Source: Ruminococcus sp. 210702-SL.1.03
Lineage (GTDB): Bacteria; Bacillota; Clostridia; Oscillospirales; Ruminococcaceae
NCBI RefSeq assembly: GCF_020559915.1
Contig: NZ_JAJCLZ010000004.1
Location: forward strand, 78,742 to 142,741
Length of the DNA stretch: 64,000 nucleotides
Reading direction: 5' to 3'
Part shown: positions 43,392-51,581 of the stretch, in pieces
Layout: the number at the start of each line of letters is the position of its first letter
How positions within the stretch are numbered: position 1 is the first letter of the stretch
Notes under the pieces: model-generated
Databases searched by the model: none
Told to the model about the DNA's origin: nothing
Seen by the model: only the letters and a program-made list of their open reading frames with translations
Translations under genes and position numbers: made by a program

Positions 43392-45635
43392 ATGCAGAAT
43401 AATACAGACGAAAAATTAGAGGGCGAAGTTGACAGCGTGATATACCGCAGCGACGATACGGGATTTGCCGTCATAATGCTGAAATCTGACGGCGAGCTTT
43501 ATCCCGTTGTCGGCGAGCTTGGCAATGTTGAGGAGGGCGAAGAGCTTGTATGCACGGGCAGGTTCGTTACCCACCAGAAATTCGGCGAACAGTTCAAATG
43601 CGAGCTTTGCGAACGCAGCCTGCCGAAGTCTGCCTCCGCGATACAGCGCTACCTCGCCAGCGGCGCGATAAAAGGCATCGGCGTGATAACTGCGCGCGCG
43701 ATCGTGAAAAAATTCGGTGAAAAGACCCTCGAGGTGCTTGAAACTGAGCCCGAAAGACTTTGTGAGGTGGCGGGTATAACGCCGCAGAAAGCGGAGAAAA
43801 TGTCGCAGCAGTTCAAGCAAAATTTCGCGGTGCGCACGCTGATGGCGTTCCTCTCAACTTTCAATATACCGATGTCTGCCTGCATACGCGCCTTCAAACG
43901 CTGGGGCGAAAATGCCGAACTGCTGATACGCTCAAACCCATATGTGCTCTGCAATCCCGCAGTGAATGTGCCTTTCAACAAAGCAGACGAGGTCGCGAAA
44001 AGTTTGGAGATAGCCGGGGACGATGAGAATCGTGTAAATGCTGGAATTTCCTGCGTTCTTCGTGAAAATGCCAATGCGGGTCACACCTGCCTGCCACTGG
44101 ATAAGCTTGCAAAAACCACATGCGATTTTCTGAAAATAGACCGCCTGATCTTCGACAAAGTTCTCGCGGACGAGCTTACCGATGAGTCGCTCTACTGCTA
44201 TATAAAAAATGGCAGAAAATACATAATGCTCTATGATTTTTTTAAGGCTGAGGATTACATCTCTCGGCGGCTCTCGATAATGAAAGAGTGCTCGTATGAC
44301 AATAAGATAGATTTTTCCGACGTTATCGACATCGCCGAGAAGAACAGCGGCGTTGAGTATGCCGAACTTCAACGTAAGGCGATAAATCTCGCACTCTCGT
44401 ACGGATTTCTTGTGATAACGGGCGGCCCCGGCACAGGAAAAACCACCACGCTCAACGCGATAATCGACCTTTATAAACAGCAGGGAATGAACGTTATGAT
44501 CGCCGCGCCGACCGGTCGTGCGGCAAAACGCCTTTCCGACATCAGCGGCTTTGAAGCGAAAACGATACACCGCCTATTGGAGGTCAAGCCGACCGACGGC
44601 GATAACATGAGCTTCGTGCATGACGAAAATAACCTGCTCGAATGCGACGCGCTGATAATCGACGAGATGTCGATGGTCGATACGCTGCTTTTTGAAGCAG
44701 TCCTGCGCGGTATAAAACTCACCTGCAAGCTCGTCCTCGTCGGCGACTCCGACCAGCTGCCCTCTGTCGGCGCAGGAAACGTCCTGAAAGACATAATCGA
44801 AAGCGGCGTCATGCCCGTCGTGCGCCTAAATGAGATTTTCCGACAGGCGCAAAAAAGCGCGATAGTCACGAATGCACACAAGATCGTCAACGGCGAACAT
44901 ATCGACCTCACGCAGAAAGACAATGATTTCTTTTTTATGCAGCGAATGGATTTTGAGGGGCTGCAAACGCTAGTTTCTGAGCTTTGCAAAACGCGCCTGC
45001 CGAAAGCCTACGGCTACTCGCCGTTCGATGATATACAGGTGCTCTCGCCTACGAAAAAAGGCCCTGCGGGCACTCAGGAGCTGAACAAACTTCTTCAACA
45101 GCAGCTCAACCCACCCGCGGCGGGCAAAAGCGAGCTGAAAACGCCGCTCTTTACCTACCGCACGGGCGATAAGGTCATGCAAACTCGCAATGATTACGAC
45201 ATTATATGGAAAAAACGTACCGGTGAAAAGACCGAAAGCGGCGCGGGAATATTCAACGGTGACATCGGCAAGATAACCGCCTGCAACAAGATAGTTCGCA
45301 CGCTGAATATCGACTTCGACGGCCGCGAGTGCGTCTACACGGCGGATATGCTGGATAATCTCGAGCTAGCATACGCGATCACCGTGCACAAAAGTCAGGG
45401 CAGCGAATATGATGCTGTTGTGCTTACTGTTTTTGGCGGATATGATAAGCTTTACTACCGCAACTTGCTTTACACAGCGGTAACGCGCGCAAAAAAACTG
45501 CTGGTGATAGTTGGACAAAACCGCCGCGTTAATTTCATGATCGATAACAACCGCCGCACTCTGCGCTACACCTGTTTGAAAGATCTGCTGAAGGAGCTGA
45601 ATTCGCATGGATCTGACATTTCTGACACGCTCTGA
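43392..45635 (+). CDS. recD2: ATP-dependent RecD2-type DNA helicase
   Basis: 747 residues. A superfamily 1B 5'-3' helicase not paired with RecB/RecC. An N-terminal OB-like region and helix-hairpin-helix repeats (around residues 85-200: GAIKGIGVITARAIVKKFG, VAGITPQKAEK) precede the motor: Walker A TGGPGTGKTTTLNAII around 345, DALIIDEMSMVDT around 425, VLVGDSDQLPSVGAGNVL around 455, and VHKSQGSEYDAVVL near 670. It acts in DNA damage tolerance and repair. ATG 43392 is 7 bases after AAGGG; the longer frame runs through the upstream gene. Confidence 0.93.
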   Translation: MQNNTDEKLEGEVDSVIYRSDDTGFAVIMLKSDGELYPVVGELGNVEEGEELVCTGRFVTHQKFGEQFKCELCERSLPKSASAIQRYLASGAIKGIGVITARAIVKKFGEKTLEVLETEPERLCEVAGITPQKAEKMSQQFKQNFAVRTLMAFLSTFNIPMSACIRAFKRWGENAELLIRSNPYVLCNPAVNVPFNKADEVAKSLEIAGDDENRVNAGISCVLRENANAGHTCLPLDKLAKTTCDFLKIDRLIFDKVLADELTDESLYCYIKNGRKYIMLYDFFKAEDYISRRLSIMKECSYDNKIDFSDVIDIAEKNSGVEYAELQRKAINLALSYGFLVITGGPGTGKTTTLNAIIDLYKQQGMNVMIAAPTGRAAKRLSDISGFEAKTIHRLLEVKPTDGDNMSFVHDENNLLECDALIIDEMSMVDTLLFEAVLRGIKLTCKLVLVGDSDQLPSVGAGNVLKDIIESGVMPVVRLNEIFRQAQKSAIVTNAHKIVNGEHIDLTQKDNDFFFMQRMDFEGLQTLVSELCKTRLPKAYGYSPFDDIQVLSPTKKGPAGTQELNKLLQQQLNPPAAGKSELKTPLFTYRTGDKVMQTRNDYDIIWKKRTGEKTESGAGIFNGDIGKITACNKIVRTLNIDFDGRECVYTADMLDNLELAYAITVHKSQGSEYDAVVLTVFGGYDKLYYRNLLYTAVTRAKKLLVIVGQNRRVNFMIDNNRRTLRYTCLKDLLKELNSHGSDISDTL

Positions 45636-46320
45636 CTTTTGGCTGGATATAATTTTCCCGAACCGCTGTGTATCTTGTGACAAAACTATCGCCTGGAACG
45701 AAACTTTCTGCGATAAATGCGGCGCAGATCTGCCGTACATCGAGGATATACCTTGGCAGGCAGTATTTGCCATGCAGACGGACGAGCCGGCGAATTTCGA
45801 CTATGCAAATGCCTTATTCTGGTACAAGGGCAACGCCAAATCAGCCGTTCTCGCACTGAAAAGCCGTAACGGAGTAAATTTTGCAAAATTTGCCGCAAAA
45901 TACCTCGCAATGAAGTTTGAAACAGACGGGCAGTCTGCCGACATTATCACTGCCGTGCCGATGAATGCTAAGAAAGTCCGCAGGCGCGGCTATAATCAAG
46001 CGCAGGTGTTCGCTGAGTATCTGTCCAAAAATATGGACATTAAGACCGACTTCGTTTTGCTGAAACGTCGAAGCACCTCTACCGAACAGCACACTTTAGC
46101 AAAAAAAGAGCGCCTTGCGGCGGCTGAAAATGCGTATTTTATTTCTCCGAAAGCCGCCGACCTCAGCGGCAAGCGCGTTATCCTCTGCGATGATATTTTT
46201 ACGTCCGGCGCGACGGTCAACAAATGTGCCGCTTTGCTGAAAGAACTTGGTGCGAAAAGCGTGAGCGTTGCCACTATTTGCCGCACAGATACTTCCAGAA
46301 AATTTGAATCCAACGTATAA
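45607..46320 (+). CDS. comF: ComF-family phosphoribosyltransferase-like protein
   Basis: 237 residues. An N-terminal zinc ribbon (CVSCDKTIAWNETFCDKCG, residues 19-37) precedes a phosphoribosyltransferase-like domain with IITAVPMNAKKVRRRGYNQA around residue 115 and the PRPP-loop motif VILCDDIFTSGATVNKCA around residue 193. In Bacillus ComFC is needed for DNA uptake in competence and interacts with primosome components. It overlaps the end of recD2 by 29 bases, with AAGGAG inside recD2. Confidence 0.93.
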   Translation: MDLTFLTRSDFWLDIIFPNRCVSCDKTIAWNETFCDKCGADLPYIEDIPWQAVFAMQTDEPANFDYANALFWYKGNAKSAVLALKSRNGVNFAKFAAKYLAMKFETDGQSADIITAVPMNAKKVRRRGYNQAQVFAEYLSKNMDIKTDFVLLKRRSTSTEQHTLAKKERLAAAENAYFISPKAADLSGKRVILCDDIFTSGATVNKCAALLKELGAKSVSVATICRTDTSRKFESNV

Positions 46321-46343
46321 AATCGTAAAAATCGAGCAGACTA

Positions 46344-46384
46344 ATCAGACAGTGCCACGGCGGCGCTGCCTGATATTTTATATT
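46344..46384 (+). terminator. Probable terminator after comF
   Basis: ATCAG-x-CAG (46344-46352) pairs with CTG-x-CTGAT (46366-46374), one mismatch, followed by ATTTTATATTT. Confidence 0.55.
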
Positions 46385-46395
46385 TGAGGTGCTTT

Positions 46396-46602
46396 ATGGA
46401 AAATAATAGCAGTGAAAAAGAACGGGTGCAGGCGCAGTTGAGGTGTATGCTGAGCAGTTCGCAGGAGCTTGCGGTGCTTTTTCACGAGTGTGTTGACCAA
46501 ACGGAAGAGCCGCGTATTCGTGACGAGTTTCAGAAGCTCTGCGCTTCGGCGGAAAATCATGTTAATAGGCTCGAAAGCGTAATCGGCGAGGTAGATGTAT
46601 GA
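46396..46602 (+). CDS. Small helical protein, unknown function
   Basis: 68 residues, predicted to be two amphipathic helices (ERVQAQLRCMLSSSQELAVL; IRDEFQKLCASAENHVNRLE). It looks like half of a four-helix bundle and may pair with the next protein; no family recognised. ATG 46396 is preceded by GAGGTG. Its stop overlaps the next gene as ATGA, which supports both being real. Confidence 0.65.
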   Translation: MENNSSEKERVQAQLRCMLSSSQELAVLFHECVDQTEEPRIRDEFQKLCASAENHVNRLESVIGEVDV

Positions 46603-46781
46603 ATGAACCAGAAAATATTGTTAAAGCAAGGCTGACAGTTCGGCAGATCTCGTCCGAAAGCTGCCTGATCTACAGCCAGCTTTGCGGCACGCAGGCGGAA
46701 AGCGCGGCGGCAGAAGTGTTAGAGGGGCAGCTCAGAATGTCGTCAAAACTTGCTAAGATGGAGTCGCTGCTAAAAAAATAA
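46599..46781 (+). CDS. Small helical protein, partner of the preceding gene
   Basis: 60 residues, again two predicted helices (NIVKARLTVRQISSESCLIY; AAAEVLEGQLRMSSKLAKME). Translation is coupled to the upstream gene by a four-base overlap. Similar length and helical pattern suggest a co-folding pair. Function unknown. Confidence 0.6.
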   Translation: MNEPENIVKARLTVRQISSESCLIYSQLCGTQAESAAAEVLEGQLRMSSKLAKMESLLKK

Positions 46782-46808
46782 GGCGGTCTGCGCCGCCTTT
46801 GTTCAATT
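46780..46808. terminator. Terminator between convergent genes
   Basis: AAGGCGG/CCGCCTT hairpin (46780-46786, 46793-46799), then TTGTTC; it lies between the stops at 46781 (+) and 46803 (-). Confidence 0.7.
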
Positions 46809-47603
46809 TTTGTCGAGATGTACATCGAGCTGATTGTACGGTATCTCGATGTTTTCTCGGTCGAAAGCGTCCTTTACGTCCGCCAGCAAAGCATAGCGAA
46901 GCTCCCAGTAATTCTCAGACTTTACCCACACACGCAGTAAAAGCTTTACAGAATTTGCTGAATGTTCGCACACGCGGATAAAAGGAGCGTCTGGTTTGTC
47001 GAGAGCAAAACTGTTCGCCGCAACTACATTCGCAATAGCTTCCTCAGCAGCGCGGAAATCGTCGGCGTATGAGATGTTGAAAGTCAGCTCCAAACGGCGC
47101 AGTTCCTCCTGCGTGTAGTTGGTTATTATGGAAGAAGCTACCGTGCCATTCGGTATCATGATGCATTTGTTATCCATAGTCAGCAGTTTTGTGTAAAGGA
47201 TCGTGATTCGGCTGACGATGCCCTGGCTGCCTTTGATCTCAACATAGTCGCCCGACTTGAACGGACGTGTGAACATAATTATAAAGCCGCCCGCGACGTT
47301 TGAAAGGCTCTCTTTTAGCGCCAGACCAATGGCAAGTCCTGCCGTGCCGAGCGTTGCAATGATAGAGGACATCGGCACTTGCAGTTGCGAAAGTATCATC
47401 ACCGCGAGGATAACGTACAGCACTGCGCGTATCAGCGATACAAGAAAGCTCCAGCCTGTTTCCTCGATATGCGAACGCGAAAAAACAGTCTTTAAAAACT
47501 TAACTATAAGTCGTATCACGATGTATCCGACAATGAAAATTATCAGTGCGTAAAAAAGGTTCGGTGCGTAGTCTGCCAGCCTCTCCTGAAATCTGTCAAG
47601 CAT
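46803..47603 (-). CDS. mscS: Small-conductance mechanosensitive channel (MscS family)
   Basis: 266 residues, near E. coli MscS length. Three membrane segments: LFYALIIFIVGYIVIRLIV near residue 25, AVLYVILAVMIL near 68, and the pore helix STIATLGTAGLAIGLALKES-like region (IIATLGTAGLAIGLALKE, around 85). The beta domain follows with GGFIIMFTRPFKSGDYVE and IMIPNGTVASSIITNY. It opens on hypo-osmotic shock to release solutes. The ribosome binding site AAGGAG is good. Confidence 0.95.
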   Translation of the reverse strand: MLDRFQERLADYAPNLFYALIIFIVGYIVIRLIVKFLKTVFSRSHIEETGWSFLVSLIRAVLYVILAVMILSQLQVPMSSIIATLGTAGLAIGLALKESLSNVAGGFIIMFTRPFKSGDYVEIKGSQGIVSRITILYTKLLTMDNKCIMIPNGTVASSIITNYTQEELRRLELTFNISYADDFRAAEEAIANVVAANSFALDKPDAPFIRVCEHSANSVKLLLRVWVKSENYWELRYALLADVKDAFDRENIEIPYNQLDVHLDKN

Positions 47604-47776
47604 ATTTACTCTCCTTAAAGCTTATTTTTAAATAGTATAGCAGAAGCTTGATAACATTTAGTAAGAATTTTTTTAACATAATGTGTACTTCTCAAATTAA
47701 AATTGCATTCATATTTTCACTTAAAAAAATTCGATATTTTTTTGTAAAGTATCGTCATTTTTAAGCTCTTTTACAC

Positions 47777-47823
47777 TTGTTTTTTTTGCGGATTTGGTGT
47801 ATAATAAATAGTAATCAATTGAT
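47777..47823 (+). promoter_or_regulatory. oadG promoter with adjacent palindrome
   Basis: TTGTTT (47777-47782), 17 bases, TATAAT (47800-47805). The 10-base palindrome ATCAATTGAT (47814-47823) overlaps the expected start of transcription and could be an operator. Confidence 0.65.
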
Positions 47824-47884
47824 GAAATTGTGTATATACGCATATTTCTTCGGTTAGAATATTCGCAAAAAGGAGAGATATAGT

Positions 47885-48334
47885 ATGAATAGCGGTTTAT
47901 ACCAGTTTGCCGATAACGTTATCCACACTTCTGATAAAGACCTCGGCGCCGAAACTGTCGCCGCGGTAGTTATCACCGGTCTGGCTGTTGTTTTTATCGG
48001 TCTTATACTGCTTATAGCGCTTGTATGGCTTTATGGTAAAATATTCCAGGCTGTCAACGACAAAGCTGCTAAAAAAGCTGCTGCGGCGGCTGCGGCAAAG
48101 TCTGAAGCAAAGGCGGAAAAAGCTCACGCGCCCGCTCCTGCACCCGTTATCGAAGACGGTATTGAGGAAGAGGTAGCGGCTGTTATAGCGGCGGCCATTG
48201 CGGCTTACGGTGCGCAGACAGGCAAAAAGCTTGCTGTAAGAAGCATCAGAAGTGCAGACGGCGGCAGCGGCAGCAGACGTGTTAGAAACGCATGGGGAGC
48301 GGCGGCTCTCAGCGAAGCAACACGCCCGTTTTGA
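47885..48334 (+). CDS. Sodium-pump decarboxylase gamma subunit (OadG-like)
   Basis: 149 residues. One membrane segment (VVITGLAVVFIGLILLIALVW) near residue 30 with the family phrase GLAVVFIGLI. A long Ala/Lys/Glu-rich stretch and PAPAPVIEDGIEEEVAAVIAA follow, then a basic C-terminus. OadG-type subunits anchor and assemble sodium-translocating decarboxylases (oxaloacetate, methylmalonyl-CoA or glutaconyl-CoA). No biotin site (MKM) is present. It lies 35 bases before the beta subunit. The substrate of the complex cannot be told because no alpha subunit is in the window. Confidence 0.85.
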   Translation: MNSGLYQFADNVIHTSDKDLGAETVAAVVITGLAVVFIGLILLIALVWLYGKIFQAVNDKAAKKAAAAAAAKSEAKAEKAHAPAPAPVIEDGIEEEVAAVIAAAIAAYGAQTGKKLAVRSIRSADGGSGSRRVRNAWGAAALSEATRPF

Positions 48335-48369
48335 TGTCGATAATTTCACGAAAGGACTGATTAGCTGAT

Positions 48370-49626
48370 ATGGCTATACTGGAAAGCTTTTTAAACACAT
48401 TAGCAGACCTTGCCAATAAATCGGGTTTTGCAGGCTTTTTGGCAGACGGCGGCTGGAAAAATGTAATCATGATTCTTATTTCGTTCGTGTTTATGTATCT
48501 TGCTATCGCCAAGGGCTTCGAGCCACTGCTCCTGCTGCCTATTTCCTTTGGTATGCTGCTTACAAACCTGCCCGGTGCAGGAATGTATCATTCAGAATTC
48601 TGGCAATATATGGAGAAAAATGAGGTAGACCCGACGGGAGCTACCGTTTTGAATGACCACTATTTGGACTATGGATATATCTTGCGGCACGGCGGTCTGC
48701 TGGATATACTTTACTTAGGTGTAAAATTACAGCTTTATCCGCCGCTGATATTCTTGGGAATCGGCGCTATGACCGACTTTGGTCCGCTGATCGCAAACCC
48801 GAAAAGCTTCCTGCTCGGTGCTGCTGCGCAGGGCGGTATCTTCTTCACATTCATCGGTGCGGCACTCCTCGGAATGACCGCTGCGGAGTGTGCTTCTATC
48901 GCTATAATAGGCGGTGCGGACGGCCCTACAGCTATTTTTGTATCGTCTAAGCTGCTCTCAAACTCCGACAGTATCGGAGTTGGTACTATCGCACTTGCGG
49001 CGTACACATACATGGCGCTCGTGCCTATCATTCAGCCGCCTATCATGAAAGCGCTCACCACTAAGAAAGAGCGTTCGGTAGTGATGGGTCAGTTGAGAAC
49101 TGTTTCCAAAACTGAGAAGATCCTTTTCCCGATACTCGTTACCGTAGTTATCGCACTGATGATCCCCGACGCCGCTCCGTTGGTAGGTATGCTGATGTTC
49201 GGCAACCTGCTTAAAGAGTCCGGTTGCTGCGACAGAATCGCTAAGACCGCTCAGAACGAGCTTATGAATATCATCACAATCTTCCTCGGAATCTCCGTAG
49301 GCGCTACCACTAGAGCCGACAGCATCATCACATGGTCGTTCGGCAAGGTGATTTTCCTCGGCGTGATCGCATTCTCGCTTGCTACTGCTTGCGGCGTGCT
49401 TCTTGGTAAGATAATGTATCTTGCTTCCGGCAAGACTATTAACCCGCTGATCGGCTCTGCCGGCGTTTCCGCTGTTCCTATGGCTGCCCGTGTTTCGCAG
49501 AAGGTAGGTCAGCAGGAAAATCCGACCAACTATTTGCTCATGCACGCTATGGGTCCGAACGTTGCAGGCGTTATCGGTTCTGCTGTTGCGGCCGGCGTTC
49601 TGCTCAGCATAGTTCAGATCGGCTGA
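48370..49626 (+). CDS. Sodium-pump decarboxylase beta subunit (OadB-like)
   Basis: 418 residues, about nine to eleven membrane segments. It matches OadB/MmdB/GcdB: GFEPLLLLPISFGMLLTNLP, LIFLGIGAMTDFGPLIANPK, then the sodium-site region SIAIIGGADGPTAIFVSS around residue 178 with the conserved Asp, and GSAGVSAVPMAARVSQ near 360. It couples decarboxylation of a carboxybiotin to sodium export. Co-transcribed with the gamma subunit; a strong terminator follows. Confidence 0.93.
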   Translation: MAILESFLNTLADLANKSGFAGFLADGGWKNVIMILISFVFMYLAIAKGFEPLLLLPISFGMLLTNLPGAGMYHSEFWQYMEKNEVDPTGATVLNDHYLDYGYILRHGGLLDILYLGVKLQLYPPLIFLGIGAMTDFGPLIANPKSFLLGAAAQGGIFFTFIGAALLGMTAAECASIAIIGGADGPTAIFVSSKLLSNSDSIGVGTIALAAYTYMALVPIIQPPIMKALTTKKERSVVMGQLRTVSKTEKILFPILVTVVIALMIPDAAPLVGMLMFGNLLKESGCCDRIAKTAQNELMNIITIFLGISVGATTRADSIITWSFGKVIFLGVIAFSLATACGVLLGKIMYLASGKTINPLIGSAGVSAVPMAARVSQKVGQQENPTNYLLMHAMGPNVAGVIGSAVAAGVLLSIVQIG

Positions 49627-49641
49627 TAAATTTTGTATATC

Positions 49642-49676
49642 AAAATGACGGGAGAAGTGTCCCGTCATTTTTTTTT
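49642..49676 (+). terminator. oadB terminator
   Basis: AAAATGACGGGA (49642-49653) with TCCCGTCATTTT (49660-49671), then more T residues. The T-run ends just before the ribosome binding site of the next gene. Confidence 0.93.
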
Positions 49677-49689
49677 ATGAGGTGAATTT

Positions 49690-50280
49690 ATGTCAGAAAA
49701 ATTTTTTGCGATGATCTCCCGCATGAAATATATCGACCGCTGGGCGCTGATGCGCAATACTATCTCTGAAAATATCAGCGAACATTCGTTGGAAACGGCG
49801 TTCATTGCACACGCTCTTGCGCTCCTGCGTAATCGTCGTTTTGGCGGCAATATCAACGCTGAGCGCTGCGCACTGTTAGCCATGTATCACGACACGACCG
49901 AGATAATTACGGGCGACCTGCCGACCCCTGTAAAATATTACAATCCTGAAATTCGCAGCGTGTATGCCGAGATAGAAAATGTCGCGGCAGAGCGCCTGCT
50001 TTCATATCTTCCTGATGATCTTCGTGCAGACTACGAGCCTCTGTTCGTTCCTTATGAGCAAGAGAAAGAACTTTGGAAGCTGGTCAAGGCGGCTGATAAG
50101 ATCTCGGCGCTGATTAAGTGTATCGAAGAGCGCAAAATGGGTAACGATGATTTCTCGTCTGCTGAAAAATCCACGCTTGAAAGTATCCATGCTCTGGAAA
50201 TTCCCGAAGCCGAAATGTTCATCGACGAGTTTCTCCCTGCGTTTGGTCTGACTTTGGACGATCAGACTACGTTGAAATGA
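49690..50280 (+). CDS. HD-domain 5'-deoxynucleotidase (YfbR-like)
   Basis: 196 residues. HD phosphohydrolase motifs: NISEHSLETAFIAHAL around residue 28 (His), MYHDTTEIITGDLPTPVK around 65 (His-Asp pair plus the YfbR-typical TGDLPTPVK), and KLVKAADKISALIKCIEE around 135 (Asp). YfbR dephosphorylates deoxynucleoside 5'-monophosphates. GAGGTGAA precedes the start. No separate promoter is seen after the oadB terminator. Confidence 0.9.
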   Translation: MSEKFFAMISRMKYIDRWALMRNTISENISEHSLETAFIAHALALLRNRRFGGNINAERCALLAMYHDTTEIITGDLPTPVKYYNPEIRSVYAEIENVAAERLLSYLPDDLRADYEPLFVPYEQEKELWKLVKAADKISALIKCIEERKMGNDDFSSAEKSTLESIHALEIPEAEMFIDEFLPAFGLTLDDQTTLK

Positions 50281-50321
50281 TATAAAAATATTAAAATCTT
50301 GTATAAATTTATCGAAAGCTA

Positions 50322-50350
50322 TTGACTAATGGATGATTATGAGCTATAAT
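50322..50350 (+). promoter_or_regulatory. rpe promoter
   Basis: TTGACT (50322-50327), 17 bases, TATAAT (50345-50350). Confidence 0.85.
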
Positions 50351-50382
50351 TAAATGGTATCATGACAAGGGGGTCAAGCAAA

Positions 50383-51048
50383 ATGGATAATCTGGTTGCC
50401 GCTTCGTTGCTTGCAAGCGACTTTTCAAATCTTGAAAGAGAGATTAAACGCGCCGAGCTGGCGGGGGTTGATTGGATCCATTATGACGTCATGGATGGGC
50501 TTTTCGTCCGTAATATCAGTTTCGGTGAGCCAGTTTTAAAAAGCGTCAGCAAGTCGATCTCTATCCCTATCGACGCGCACCTGATGATTACCGACCCTAT
50601 CCGTTATGTGGGAAATTATGCAATGCTCGGTGCAAATGGCATTACTGTGCATTATGAATCTACCCCCGATATTCAGTCTGTTATCGCGAAAATTCGCGCG
50701 CTTGGCTGTAAAGTCGGTCTTGCGATAAAGCCCGCAACGCCAGTTGCGTACATTAAGCCGTACATTTCTCAGCTAGACATGATACTTATTATGACAGTTG
50801 AGCCTGGTTTTGGCGGACAGGTTTTCCTGACCGAAACGCTTTCAAAAATCACGGAAGCGCGCCAACTCGTCAACGAATCTGGCAGGGAGATACGCATTCA
50901 GGTCGATGGCGGTATCAACGCCTACACTGCGCCGATGGTGCTAGAAGCTGGTGCAGATGTGCTCGTGTCGGGTTCGTACCTTTTCAAGTCGGACGAAATG
51001 CGCCGCGCCGTCAATATTCTGCGCGGAAAAAATTCAGAGATCAATTAA
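50383..51048 (+). CDS. rpe: Ribulose-phosphate 3-epimerase
   Basis: 221 residues. It interconverts ribulose-5-phosphate and xylulose-5-phosphate in the pentose phosphate pathway. Visible: ASLLASDFSNLEREI at the N-terminus, WIHYDVMDGLFV near residue 28 (metal His/Asp), IPIDAHLMITDP near 65, ILIMTVEPGFGGQ around 140, and IQVDGGINAYTAP around 173. ATG 50383 follows AAGGGGG; the ATG at 50362 lies before that site. Convergent with the minus-strand MecA-like gene. Confidence 0.96.
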   Translation: MDNLVAASLLASDFSNLEREIKRAELAGVDWIHYDVMDGLFVRNISFGEPVLKSVSKSISIPIDAHLMITDPIRYVGNYAMLGANGITVHYESTPDIQSVIAKIRALGCKVGLAIKPATPVAYIKPYISQLDMILIMTVEPGFGGQVFLTETLSKITEARQLVNESGREIRIQVDGGINAYTAPMVLEAGADVLVSGSYLFKSDEMRRAVNILRGKNSEIN

Positions 51049-51525
51049 CTTTTGCGGAGTATCGGTGAGTAGCTCGCCGTACTCCTTTATTTTTGCTGCC
51101 GTTATCTCGCTGACGCTGTTTTCCAGCGGCGTTTTGCTCAGCAGAGCATACTTCTCGCCGAGTTTATATAGCTCATTCTCCACATTACCAATCTTTTTAA
51201 GTTTTAAGATTACATCTCGCGGAGTTTCACAGACCACGCCGTAAAGCCTTTCCGCCGTGTTTTTTGCACGCACATTTATCAGATCTTTACCACAAATGTA
51301 AATTATAAGGCTTTCGTCCTCCTGCTCAAAAATCTCCGCCGTGATCTTTTCGCCACGGCCGACCACCACGCCCATGACCTCCAGTCGCGCGATAACCGAA
51401 GCCAAAAATAGTTTCGCCGTCTTGTTTTCGGGCGAAAAGCTCTCGTAATTTATCCCCGAAAGCCGACACTCCTCGCTGCTCACGCTCACTTTCGCGCAGC
51501 CGCACGATAAAATATTTATATCCAA
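51034..51525 (-). CDS. MecA-like adaptor protein
   Basis: 163 residues. The N-terminal half (MDINILSCGCAKVSVSSEEC, then the helix TAKLFLASVIARLEVMGV and strand pair EIFEQEDESLIIYICG) and C-terminal half (ETPRDVILKLKKI, ELYKLGEKYALLS, IKEYGELL) follow the two-domain plan of MecA, including an LY-x-x-x-x-x-Y strand and a late EYG. MecA delivers substrates to ClpC. The linker is short and identity looks low, so the call rests on pattern. I chose the TTG start at 51525 because GAGGTG lies 6 bases upstream; that site is the second arm of the ABC-F terminator. It overlaps the 3' end of rpe by 15 bases on the other strand. Confidence 0.6.
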   Translation of the reverse strand: MDINILSCGCAKVSVSSEECRLSGINYESFSPENKTAKLFLASVIARLEVMGVVVGRGEKITAEIFEQEDESLIIYICGKDLINVRAKNTAERLYGVVCETPRDVILKLKKIGNVENELYKLGEKYALLSKTPLENSVSEITAAKIKEYGELLTDTPQKLIDL

Positions 51526-51528
51526 ATA

Positions 51529-51577
51529 AAACACCTCGATAGAGTTACTTATTTCAGTATACTCCGTCGAGGTGTTT
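51529..51577 (-). terminator. ABC-F terminator whose arm contains the next gene's ribosome binding site
   Basis: Minus-strand arms AAACACCTCGA (51577-51567) and TCGAGGTGTTT (51539-51529), 27-base loop with an extra GAGT/ACTC pair, then TATTTGG. GAGGTG in the second arm is the ribosome binding site for the TTG at 51525. Confidence 0.75.
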
Positions 51578-51581
51578 TTGG

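Noticed and set aside
46780..46808. REP-like repeat family from the many GC-rich hairpins
   Set aside because: The hairpins differ in sequence from one another and each sits after a gene with a T-run, so they are individual terminators.
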